From contig JBIOYL010000172.1 of the NCBI GenBank assembly GCA_044870185.1, positions 1 through 8,194 of the forward strand: 8,194 nucleotides of DNA. Direction: 5' to 3'. The translations under genes and the position numbers were made by a program. The stretch is from JBIOYL01 sp044870185. Lineage in GTDB: Bacteria > Actinomycetota > CALGFH01. A model generated the notes under the pieces. That model ran no database searches. It was not told where the DNA came from and worked only from the letters and a program-made list of their open reading frames with translations. Every line of letters begins with the position of its first letter. The stretch's first letter is position 1. This document shows, one piece after another, positions 1-5,932 of the stretch.

Positions 1-135
1 CTCATGAAATGCTGACCAACGACTTCGCCGGGGCCCTGAGGGGAGAGGAGTGGTGCATGAACCAGTGCCCGGCGGGGCGGTCGGCCCATTTGAGCTGACA
101 TCTGTTCCCTAATTCCGTACACGAACCCAAAGGAG
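1..135. other. upstream stretch, possible gene edge plus cupin leader
   Basis: No gene can be assigned with confidence. On the plus strand, one frame is open from the window edge to a TGA at 96-98 (31 residues, ending RSAHLS) and could be the tail of a gene lying upstream. On the minus strand, a frame opens with ATG at 101, has AGGGA a few bases before it, and stays open to the window edge; it could equally be the start of a divergent gene. Neither peptide resembles a family I recognise. A weak promoter candidate for the cupin gene is CTGACA at 95-100 and TACACG at 118-123 with a 17-base spacer, but the -10 lacks the final T. Confidence 0.3.
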
Positions 136-144
136 ATGTGCTTC

Positions 145-645
145 ATGTCAAAGGTCTCACGTGAGAGCGCGTCCGACGCAACCGACTACGGCCCGGCCGA
201 GGACCGGGGCGCCCATCTCGACGGCTATGCCGTTATCTTCACCTCGATCCGTGAGGACTGGGACCTCACACCGCTGCTCAAGGGGTTGCCGGGCGACAGC
301 TGCCAGTGCCCGCACTGGGGCTATGTCACGGCGGGGCGCATGACCGTCCGGTACGGCGACCGAGAAGAGGTCATCGAGCCAGGCGACGCGTTCTACATGC
401 CACCGGGGCATGTTCCCGCGGCGGTGGCGGGAACGGAGCTCGTGATGTTCAGCGGCGGCCAAGCCTCGCCGGATCCAGATCGCCGCCCAGTCGAGCCAAC
501 CGCAGCCGGTCGAGACCTCCGGCACGACAACCAGGCGGTGACCGACCAGGCGGGCGCTGCAGGAGACACGCACAGATCGGGTAGCCCGGCCGTCAGCGCG
601 CCGGGCCGCGCTGCGCGGCGCCGACCTTGCCGAGCGCCTCGTTGA
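145..645 (+). CDS. small cupin-domain protein
   Basis: A 166-residue protein with a single cupin barrel over about residues 25-103. The landmark stretch CQCPHWGYVTAGRMTVRYG (residues 53-71) is followed by EPGDAFYMPPGHVP (78-91). C53, C55, H57 and H89 are likely metal-binding candidates, as in small actinobacterial cupins. No enzymatic role can be read from the sequence; such proteins may bind small ligands or act as isomerases or dioxygenases. The ATG at 145 is chosen because AAAGGAG at 129-135 lies 9 bases upstream; the in-frame ATG at 136 would sit directly on that ribosome binding site. After about residue 103 the sequence turns into an Arg/Pro/Ala-rich tail of some 60 residues that does not look like cupin. 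Its last 53 bases overlap the 3' end of the convergent gene. The tail may be a frameshift product or simply read-through to the next stop. Soluble and probably cytoplasmic, since there is no signal peptide. Confidence 0.8.
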   Translation: MSKVSRESASDATDYGPAEDRGAHLDGYAVIFTSIREDWDLTPLLKGLPGDSCQCPHWGYVTAGRMTVRYGDREEVIEPGDAFYMPPGHVPAAVAGTELVMFSGGQASPDPDRRPVEPTAAGRDLRHDNQAVTDQAGAAGDTHRSGSPAVSAPGRAARRRPCRAPR

Positions 646-1891
646 CCTCGGCCAGGTCGAATCGGGCAGGGTCGAAGTCCGCGCCCTCGTCCAGCCCCAT
701 CCACTCCAGCAGGTCCTGGTGCTCCTCGTCGTCGGGGTCGGCGAGCACCTCCCGCAGGTGCTCATAGCCCCACACCCCTCCGCAGTCCTCGGGCGGGCAG
801 GCGCCCCGGCCCGCCACGCAGACCGGGTAGCGCACGCCGGGCTCGGCGGCGAGGCGCTTCTCGACGACGATGTCGTGCTCCCAGTCGTCACCGAAGTCGT
901 AGGTGTAGCGGATCCGGTCGCCTTCCTTGGAGGCCAGGTCACGCAGCGTCGCCTTGCGCTCGTCCCGAAAGCTCAGCTCCGGATCGGGGCGCCCGTACTC
1001 GCGGGCGCCGTCGGAGAACACGTGCATGTGGTAGTTCTCCCACCCCATCGCCGCCTGGATCACCTCGTGGAGCCGGTCGAGCCGGATGTCCGCCGGCACC
1101 AGCAGCCGCCGCCATACCGGCGGCCGCGAGATCCCGTCCAAGCTGATCTTCACCTGCAGGACGGCGGCGCCCGGCTCTGGCACGCCCAGCTCACGGCGCA
1201 TCCCCCACAGCCCGAGCGCGGTCAGCTCCGCGGACTGCGCCGCCTGCACACGGACCGCCCCCAACTGCTCCAGCACGTCCAGCGCGTGCCGCACGTCGCG
1301 GTCGTTCAGCGCCCGCCACACGTCCCGCTGCTGGTCGGTCGCGTCGTCCAGCACGTAGCCCGCGGTCACGGTGTCCCAGGCGAGCGCGCACGCCTCGCCA
1401 AGCTCGATGGTGCCGCCCCGCCCGTACATCGCCACGAGCACGGCGCCGACACCTGCGTCGAAGTGGTGCCGCAGCAGCGACTCTCCCCAACCGGACGGGC
1501 ACAGCGCCTCACCCAGCCGCGGGAACACCTCGAACATCCGGGCCCACAGCTCCAGCGGGCGCTGCAGCAGCCCGGCGTTCCTCTTCACCACCAGCAGCCG
1601 CGTGCCGGTCACACGCACCAGCCGGCACGCCTTCGCCCACGTGACGACGGTGTTGAGCCCGCGCAGCTCCTCGCTGCTCTTGGTCCGGAACACCCGATCA
1701 CCGATCTTCGGGTCGAGCTCGTCGCCGGTGCCGAGCAGCCCGACCAGCTCGCGGGCATCCGTGAGCGTCACCCGGCCGGTCTGGGTGAGCTTGCGCCCGT
1801 CCCCCACCCATTCGGTGAACGCCCGCACGCGCCGGAGCAGCTCCGACCCGGCGGCCGCGGCCGCCAGCTCCGCCTCTGATGCCATCCCCAT
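593..1891 (-). CDS. plasmid pRiA4b Orf3-like domain protein
   Basis: A 432-residue protein. The C-terminal part, from about residue 244, is a plasmid pRiA4b Orf3-like domain (IS1096-TnpR-like family). It shows LQVKISLDGISRPPVWRR, GWENYHMHVF, YDFGDDWEH (about 331-339) and the cysteine stretch CVAGRGACPPEDCGG with C358, C365 and C370. The domain is widespread in bacteria and has no established biochemical function. The preceding 240 residues are mostly helical-looking, with several LL and W positions, and may include winged-helix-like folds; I do not recognise them. Start choice: the open frame runs up to 2128, but residues before M(1891) are low-complexity Ala/Arg/Pro sequence. The ATG at 1891 has GAGGGG six bases upstream; a second ATG lies at 1885. 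Despite the family name there is no transposase or terminal repeat nearby, so I do not read this as a mobile element. Function unknown. Confidence 0.85.
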   Translation of the reverse strand: MGMASEAELAAAAAGSELLRRVRAFTEWVGDGRKLTQTGRVTLTDARELVGLLGTGDELDPKIGDRVFRTKSSEELRGLNTVVTWAKACRLVRVTGTRLLVVKRNAGLLQRPLELWARMFEVFPRLGEALCPSGWGESLLRHHFDAGVGAVLVAMYGRGGTIELGEACALAWDTVTAGYVLDDATDQQRDVWRALNDRDVRHALDVLEQLGAVRVQAAQSAELTALGLWGMRRELGVPEPGAAVLQVKISLDGISRPPVWRRLLVPADIRLDRLHEVIQAAMGWENYHMHVFSDGAREYGRPDPELSFRDERKATLRDLASKEGDRIRYTYDFGDDWEHDIVVEKRLAAEPGVRYPVCVAGRGACPPEDCGGVWGYEHLREVLADPDDEEHQDLLEWMGLDEGADFDPARFDLAEVNEALGKVGAAQRGPAR

Positions 1892-2193
1892 CGCGATCCC
1901 CTCGCACGCTCCCTGGCCGTCGGCCACCGCTCGTGCACCATCCTGGCGCATCCGCATCGGCGCCCCAGGCCGGCCTGCCGGCGAACGACGCCAGAGCTCC
2001 CACGGCGCTGACATCCGGACGAAGGCTACTCCCTGCGGCCGGGTGGAGACCGGCGCGGCCCGGCTCGCAGGCGGACGTTCCGCGCCGGCACTACGCAGAC
2101 CACCCGACGTGGTCGCCTTGACAGCCATCCCCGGCTTGGCCAGGGTTGCATCATCGCAGTCGGGTCCGGACCGTCCAGCCGAAAGGGGTTGTC
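1892..2193. other. divergent intergenic region
   Basis: About 300 bases between the start of the pRiA4b-domain gene (minus) and the start of the dodecin-like gene (plus). Frames are open on both strands, but their translations are Arg/Pro/Ala-rich and show no family features. The only clear signals are the dodecin promoter near 2118-2146 and its ribosome binding site at 2183-2188. I see no convincing -10 or -35 for the minus-strand gene, so its promoter may lie anywhere from about 1910 upward. Confidence 0.5.
2118..2146 (+). promoter_or_regulatory. putative promoter of the dodecin-like gene
   Basis: A perfect -35 hexamer TTGACA (2118-2123) is followed, 17 bases on, by CAGGGT (2141-2146). That matches the A and final T of the TANNNT type of -10 but not its first T. 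The expected transcription start is near 2153, giving a leader of about 40 bases that carries the AAGGGG ribosome binding site. The -35 is strong and the -10 is weak. Confidence 0.5.
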
Positions 2194-2415
2194 GTGGCCG
2201 AAAGTGTCTACCGTGTGACCGAGCTGGTGGGAACGAGCACGGAGTCGTGGGAGCAGGCCGCCGCCGCAGCCGTGAAGACCGCCGCCGGGACGCTCCGTGA
2301 CCTGCGTATCGCGGAGGTCGTGAAGCTGGACATGCAGGTGGAGGACGGAGAGGTCCGGCTGTACCGGGCCAGGGTGGCGCTCTCGTTCAAGTACGAGCGG
2401 CACGGCGAGGGATAG
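2194..2415 (+). CDS. dodecin-like small flavoprotein family member
   Basis: A 73-residue protein with the dodecin layout: a strand with VYRVTELVGTS (5-15), a helix WEQAAAAAVKTAAGTL (19-34), and two long strands ending in ARVALSFKYE. Dodecins form hollow dodecamers that bind flavin (riboflavin, FMN or FAD) or CoA and are thought to buffer free flavin in the cytoplasm. The size fits the family (about 65-75 residues). The start is the GTG at 2194, with AAGGGG five bases upstream; the in-frame ATG at 2146 has no ribosome binding site and falls on the promoter. Classical dodecins carry LDWFEV, where the Trp stacks on the flavin; here the matching stretch is LRIAEV, with Ile39 in the Trp position, so flavin binding may be weak or changed. 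It appears to be a single-gene unit with its own promoter and a terminator hairpin just downstream. Confidence 0.88.
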   Translation: MAESVYRVTELVGTSTESWEQAAAAAVKTAAGTLRDLRIAEVVKLDMQVEDGEVRLYRARVALSFKYERHGEG

Positions 2416-2426
2416 CCCCACGCGAT

Positions 2427-2461
2427 GCGCCGGGGCGGGACTGCCCACACCGCCCCGGCGC
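2427..2461. terminator. bidirectional hairpin terminator
   Basis: A perfect inverted repeat: GCGCCGGGGCGG (2427-2438) and its exact complement CCGCCCCGGCGC (2450-2461), with an 11-base loop. It starts 11 bases after the dodecin stop and ends 23 bases short of the stop of the convergent ltrA gene, so it can serve both transcripts. There is no T-run on either side, as is common for actinobacterial terminators. Confidence 0.75.
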
Positions 2462-2484
2462 TGCCGACCAGAAGGTGGAGACGG

Positions 2485-3666
2485 CTACGCCATCGGGCCC
2501 GTACGCGTGCTCACCGGCTGACGCAGCCGGTCGGCCACGGCAACGGCCACGACGACGAGCGCCGCACCGACCGCGAGCGCCAACGCCGACAGGCGGGGTG
2601 CGGCCAGCAGCAGCAGTGCCAGCACGATGATCGCCACGATCCGTGGCCACGACGTCACCCGCCAGACCATCGCTTTGAACAGCGCGTGCCCGGCGAGGAA
2701 CAGCGCCGTGCCGCCGAGCACCATCCAGGTGGTTGCGGTCTCGCCCACCGCCAACGGGTGCGACAGGACCTCCTCGTCGGCTGCCGCGGTCACGATGATG
2801 CCGGCGACCATGATCGGGTGGACGAAGTGGTAGGCCGACCGCCCCAGCCGCCCCGGGTCGTTCGAGCTGGCGATGACGCGGGTGGCTTCGGCGGCGCTGC
2901 GGTCGAAGTAGACCCACCACAGCGCCACGCTGCCGACGAATGCGGTCACGAACGCGATCATCGCTGCCGCGGTGAGGGTATGGAGCTCGGACAGGGAGGC
3001 GCCGATGACCACGATCGACTCGCCAAGCGCGATGAGTATGAAGGCCTGGCAGCGTTCGGCGATGAGGCTGCCCTCGATCGTCCACTCCTCGGTGCGGGAA
3101 CGGCCCAGGCCGGGGGTGTAGAAGCCGGCCGCTCCGCCGAGAAGATCCACGCCGATCGCGAGCAGCCACGCCAGTTCGCGGACGCGGCCATGCACGGCGG
3201 CGCCCGCGAGCATCAGGCAGCCACTCGCGACGCACCAGGCGAGGATGCGCTGGAAGTTGCGCTGCAGGCGCTGCCCGCGCAGCGCGATGACGACGAAGGT
3301 CGAGCGCCCGACCTGCATCACCACGTAGCCGGCGGCCACCGCAAGCCCCCAGGTGTCGAATGCGTGGGGGAGGGCTGCCGACATCACCAGGCTGACCAGC
3401 ATGAGGGCGACGAGCGCAAGCCGCATCGGGATGCGCTCGGGATCGAGCCAGTTGGTGACCCAGCTGGTGTACACCCAGGCCAACCACACCAGGGCGAGCA
3501 GCAGCAAGGTCTGCAGCGCCCCCTCCACGGTTGGGTGGGCGAGCAGGTGATGCGACAGCTGGGTGATCGCGAAGACGTAGACGAGGTCGAAGAACAGCTC
3601 GGCGTTGGTCACTCGTTGCGCGCCCGAGCGGCTGCGCAGCAGGCTCGTGGCCGGAACCCCGTTCAC
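2485..3666 (-). CDS. ltrA: low temperature requirement protein A (LtrA) family membrane protein
   Basis: A 393-residue polytopic membrane protein of the LtrA family. The N-terminal signature ELFFDLVYVFAITQL (23-37) and the central motif IAERCQAFILIALGESIVV (202-220) are diagnostic. Roughly ten or more hydrophobic segments follow one another through the protein, with the last at about 342-378. The family is named for a Listeria gene needed for growth at low temperature; its biochemical activity is not established. The start is taken as GTG at 3666, which gives the usual family length and keeps the signature near the N terminus. No clear Shine-Dalgarno precedes it, and a GTG at codon 19 is the alternative. 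The open frame continues upstream to 4023, but that part is antisense to the GalT-like gene and is not membrane-like. It diverges from the GalT-like gene across 58 bases, in which I see no clear promoter for either. Confidence 0.88.
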   Translation of the reverse strand: MNGVPATSLLRSRSGAQRVTNAELFFDLVYVFAITQLSHHLLAHPTVEGALQTLLLLALVWLAWVYTSWVTNWLDPERIPMRLALVALMLVSLVMSAALPHAFDTWGLAVAAGYVVMQVGRSTFVVIALRGQRLQRNFQRILAWCVASGCLMLAGAAVHGRVRELAWLLAIGVDLLGGAAGFYTPGLGRSRTEEWTIEGSLIAERCQAFILIALGESIVVIGASLSELHTLTAAAMIAFVTAFVGSVALWWVYFDRSAAEATRVIASSNDPGRLGRSAYHFVHPIMVAGIIVTAAADEEVLSHPLAVGETATTWMVLGGTALFLAGHALFKAMVWRVTSWPRIVAIIVLALLLLAAPRLSALALAVGAALVVVAVAVADRLRQPVSTRTGPMA

Positions 3667-3724
3667 GGCACCCAGTCTTGCACGTTGCTGCCGCAGGCGG
3701 TGCCGCACGGGTGAGGTGAACGCG

Positions 3725-4729
3725 ATGGAGCTGCGCAGCGTGGTGCTGACCGGCGCGGTCCTCGACCCGGGCCGGGGCTTCGAGCGCGTGCGCACGACGG
3801 TGGAGGTCCGCTGGGACCCCCTGACCGGGCAGACCAGCCGGCTGGCGACCGGCACCAGACCCCTGCTCCCCCCCGGTGACGTCGACCTGGAACAGCTCGC
3901 CGACCAGACACGGCCAACCTGCCCGTTTTGTCCAGAGCGCCTGGAGCAGGCCACCCCCAAGCTGCCCGGCGAGCTGCACCCGCACGGGCGCATCCGGCGC
4001 GGCCAGGCGGTGCTGTTTCCCAACCTGTTCCCCTACGCCCAGTACAGCTCGGTGTCGGTGTACGCGCCCTCGCGGCACCTCCTGCCGCTTGGCCAGGTGA
4101 CCCCACGGCTGGTCGCCGACAACCTGGCCACCCAGGTGCAGTTCGCCCAGGCGGTCATGGGCCACGATGCGGCCGCGCGCTGGGCGTCGATCAACGCCAA
4201 CCACCTGCCGCCCTCCGGCAGCTCGGTGTTCCACCCCCACCTGCAGGGCAACCTGCACCCGTTGCCCACCACCATGCAGCGGCTGCTGGCCGAGGTCCCG
4301 GCCGCGCGCTTCCGCGACTACCTCGACACCGAGCAGCGGCTCGGCCGGCGCTGGCTGGGCAGCACCGGGCGGGTGGCGTGGCTGGCCAGCTTCGCCCCGC
4401 TCGCCCCTGCGGAGCTGCGTGCGTTTGTGGCCGGGGTGGCCTCGCCGGTCGAGCTCGACGACGAGCTGGTCGCCGAGCTCGGCCACGGCATCGCGAGCGC
4501 GTTGCACTTCTATGCCGAGCTCGGGTTCGCAAGCTTCAACCTGGCGCTGTACGGCGCGCCGCCCAAGACCGACGGCTATCCGTTGAACCTGCGGCTGGCC
4601 TGCCGCTCGAATCCGGCGCCGTTCTACCGCTCGGATGCCCAGTACCTGGAGCGGCTGCACTGGGAGGCGGCCGTCGACATCATGCCGGAGAGGTTGGCCG
4701 AGCAGGCCGGCGACCGGTTCCGGCGGTAG
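3725..4729 (+). CDS. galactose-1-phosphate uridylyltransferase-like nucleotidyltransferase (HIT superfamily)
   Basis: A 334-residue protein. Likely role: transfer of a nucleotidyl group between UDP-sugar or NDP-sugar and a sugar 1-phosphate through a nucleotidyl-histidine intermediate. The active-site motif is HPHLQ (H170-P-H172-L-Q174), with H172 as the predicted nucleophile. CPFC (C66, C69), H118 in SRHLLPL and H170 match the order and spacing of the zinc ligands in Escherichia coli GalT (two Cys, a distant His, and the first His of the HPH motif). NANHLPPSGSS (157-167) precedes the active site, as in GalT. Length fits the family (about 340). The ATG at 3725 is preceded by GAGGTGA at 3713-3719; an ATG at 3605 would add 40 Arg/Cys-rich residues inside ltrA antisense sequence. 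No galK, galE or other Leloir gene is in view, so the true sugar substrate is open. Cytoplasmic. Confidence 0.85.
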   Translation: MELRSVVLTGAVLDPGRGFERVRTTVEVRWDPLTGQTSRLATGTRPLLPPGDVDLEQLADQTRPTCPFCPERLEQATPKLPGELHPHGRIRRGQAVLFPNLFPYAQYSSVSVYAPSRHLLPLGQVTPRLVADNLATQVQFAQAVMGHDAAARWASINANHLPPSGSSVFHPHLQGNLHPLPTTMQRLLAEVPAARFRDYLDTEQRLGRRWLGSTGRVAWLASFAPLAPAELRAFVAGVASPVELDDELVAELGHGIASALHFYAELGFASFNLALYGAPPKTDGYPLNLRLACRSNPAPFYRSDAQYLERLHWEAAVDIMPERLAEQAGDRFRR

Positions 4730-4773
4730 GTGACATGCCGAGGACGCTGCCGTCGGCGGTCCCCCGAAGCGGG

Positions 4774-5055
4774 CTACGCCAGGGTGTCGTACCTCGTGCG
4801 GGCGATGTAGTCGACCACCGCGTCGTCGTCGAAATCCTCCGAGCCGGCGACGGTGGGGACATAGCCGACCAGCACACCGTCCTGCAGCACCTGGGCTTCC
4901 AGGGCGGCGGCCCCGTCGTTGTCCCAGACCGCTTCCCGACCGCCGGGGAGGACCACCCGGATGCCGAATTGGTAGACGCCAGAACGCGCCACGTGGGCCA
5001 GCACGTTGCGCTCCCGCAGCCGTTCGACGAGCTGGGCGGCCCGTTCCTCGGTCAC
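4774..5055 (-). CDS. uncharacterised 93-residue acidic protein
   Basis: A small soluble protein with an N-terminal helix (EERAAQLVERLRERN), a central beta-rich part (GVYQFGIRVVLPGGREAVWDND, about 26-47) and an acidic C-terminal part (GSEDFDDDAVVDYIART). I cannot name a domain family; it has the look of a small actinobacterial orphan protein. There are no membrane segments, signal peptide or Cys pairs. The start is GTG at 5055, because GGAGGAGG lies four bases upstream, one of the strongest ribosome binding sites in the window. A promoter candidate stands at 5100-5129. It converges with the GalT-like gene (44 bases between stops) and diverges from the methyltransferase. Real coding is supported by the strong ribosome binding site and balanced composition; the function is unknown. 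Confidence 0.72.
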   Translation of the reverse strand: MTEERAAQLVERLRERNVLAHVARSGVYQFGIRVVLPGGREAVWDNDGAAALEAQVLQDGVLVGYVPTVAGSEDFDDDAVVDYIARTRYDTLA

Positions 5056-5099
5056 CCGTCCTCCTCCATGTGCGTCCCGAACCCTCGCTCCCTACAAGC

Positions 5100-5129
5100 A
5101 GACTACCCGCTGGATGAAGGCAGCGTCAG
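5100..5129 (-). promoter_or_regulatory. putative promoter of the 93-residue protein gene
   Basis: Read on the minus strand: -35 CTGACG (5129-5124), an 18-base spacer, and -10 TAGTCT (5105-5100), which fits TANNNT. Transcription would start near 5093, leaving a leader of about 38 bases with the GGAGGAGG ribosome binding site. The -35 matches TTGACA at four of six positions. Confidence 0.4.
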
Positions 5130-5161
5130 GAACGCGCTCATCGCCCTTCCGTGTCGTGGAC

Positions 5162-5188
5162 GCACACGTCGGTCGGGCCGACGTGCGC
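5162..5188. promoter_or_regulatory. inverted repeat upstream of the methyltransferase, candidate operator
   Basis: CACGTCGG (5165-5172) and its exact complement CCGACGTG (5178-5185) flank a five-base centre TCGGG. Beyond one mismatch the symmetry continues for two more base pairs. It lies in a divergent intergenic region, where a terminator is not expected, and just upstream of the presumed -10 at 5210. That placement fits an operator covering or abutting the -35. The binding protein is unknown. Confidence 0.45.
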
Positions 5189-5209
5189 CCATTCTGCCCC
5201 GGCGGCGCC

Positions 5210-5215
5210 TATCCT
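5210..5215 (+). promoter_or_regulatory. putative -10 for a leaderless methyltransferase transcript
   Basis: TATCCT (5210-5215) fits TANNNT. It ends 7 bases before the GTG start codon at 5223, so transcription would begin at or right beside the start codon. No Shine-Dalgarno precedes the GTG, which agrees with leaderless translation, common in actinobacteria. A -35 hexamer is not evident. Confidence 0.45.
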
Positions 5216-5222
5216 GGCAGTC

Positions 5223-5822
5223 GTGGCCGTACTCACCGACTCCGTGGCCCAGGCCCTGCGCCGAGCGCGACTCACCCTCAAGCGCTTCGCCTACTCCGGC
5301 TTCGGCCGTGACCGCTGGCAGCAGCCAGACCGGGTGGTGGCCGAGCTCGGCGTGCGGCCCGGCGGCCGGGTGGCCGACCTCGGAGCCGGCGGAGGCTACT
5401 TCACGTTCCGTCTCGCCCGAGCCGTGGGGCCCTCGGGCGTCGTCTATGCGGTCGATACCGACCGGGACATGCCGCCCGCCCTGGCCGCTCAGGCGGTCGA
5501 GCAGGGGCTGAGCAACGTGGTCGGCGTTCACGCCAAGCCCGAAGACCCCTGCCTCCCAGAGCCCGTCGATCTCGTCTTCCTAGCCAACGCCTACCATCAC
5601 ATCCCCGACCATCCGACCTACTTCGCCAACGTCGCCCAGTACCTGAAGTCGGCCGGTCGGGTGGCCATCATCGAGGCCAGACCGCGGGGCCTTCACCGCC
5701 TGTTCGGCCACGCCACGCCGCCCGAGGCGATTCGCTCGGCGCTCGAGGCGGCCGGGTTCACGCTCGCCGCCGACCATCGGTTCCTGCCCCGGCAGAGCTT
5801 CCTCGTCTTCGAGCACCGTTGA
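5223..5822 (+). CDS. class I SAM-dependent methyltransferase
   Basis: A 199-residue Rossmann-fold methyltransferase. Motif I is VADLGAGGGYFTFRLAR (residues 50-66), with the glycine loop that holds S-adenosylmethionine. The acidic ribose-binding residue is D78 in VYAVDTD. Motif IV-like DLVFLANAYHHIP lies at 116-128, and the post-motif strand GRVAIIEARP is at 145-154. The RDRWQQPDRVV stretch before motif I and the terminal FLPRQSFLVFEHR are typical of a widespread group of small, uncharacterised methyltransferases; the substrate cannot be inferred. The start is taken as GTG at 5223, since upstream residues in the frame are not conserved-looking and overlap the inverted repeat. This start lies 7 bases beyond a TATCCT -10, which suggests a leaderless message. 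An ATG at 5151 would add 24 residues without a ribosome binding site. Soluble; probably monocistronic, converging with vapC. Confidence 0.85.
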   Translation: MAVLTDSVAQALRRARLTLKRFAYSGFGRDRWQQPDRVVAELGVRPGGRVADLGAGGGYFTFRLARAVGPSGVVYAVDTDRDMPPALAAQAVEQGLSNVVGVHAKPEDPCLPEPVDLVFLANAYHHIPDHPTYFANVAQYLKSAGRVAIIEARPRGLHRLFGHATPPEAIRSALEAAGFTLAADHRFLPRQSFLVFEHR

Positions 5823-5827
5823 GCTGG

Positions 5828-5853
5828 ACGCCTGCGCCTGACGCCTGCGCCTG
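5828..5853. repeat. 13-bp tandem duplication after the methyltransferase stop
   Basis: ACGCCTGCGCCTG occurs twice, head to tail, at 5828-5840 and 5841-5853, starting 5 bases after the TGA. Copies are identical. It lies in the 110-base gap between the convergent methyltransferase and toxin genes. That gap also holds a short GC-rich stem (5878-5882 with 5887-5891), flanked by direct repeats of TGCCATGC (5870-5877, 5892-5899), and a 10-bp palindrome CGGACGTCCG (5907-5916). The stem could be a weak terminator. Confidence 0.6.
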
Positions 5854-5932
5854 GACGCCGCGGGCAGGATGCCATGCGCCGCCCAGGCGGCTGCCATGCT
5901 GGTGTTCGGACGTCCGCGAGTCGCGCGCCCGG

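Noticed and set aside
719..1879. A 386-codon open frame on the plus strand.
   Set aside because: It is antisense to the pRiA4b-domain gene, His/Arg/Leu/Pro-rich, and has no recognisable domain or ribosome binding site.
593..1891. Reading the pRiA4b/IS1096-TnpR-like gene as part of an insertion sequence.
   Set aside because: There is no transposase, terminal inverted repeat or target-site duplication around it, and this domain is common in ordinary actinobacterial chromosomes.
2387..4660. A 757-codon open frame on the minus strand.
   Set aside because: It crosses ltrA, the ltrA-GalT gap and GalT in a wrong frame, with Arg/Gly/Pro/His-rich composition and no family features. Such frames arise from GC-rich third positions.
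4730..4773. A terminator between the GalT-like gene and the 93-residue protein gene.
   Set aside because: Only four-base complementary stretches are seen; no stem is long enough to support a call.
3928..5511. A 527-codon open frame on the plus strand.
   Set aside because: It is a shadow of the GalT-like gene and the methyltransferase in another frame, with Arg/Ala/Pro-rich translation.
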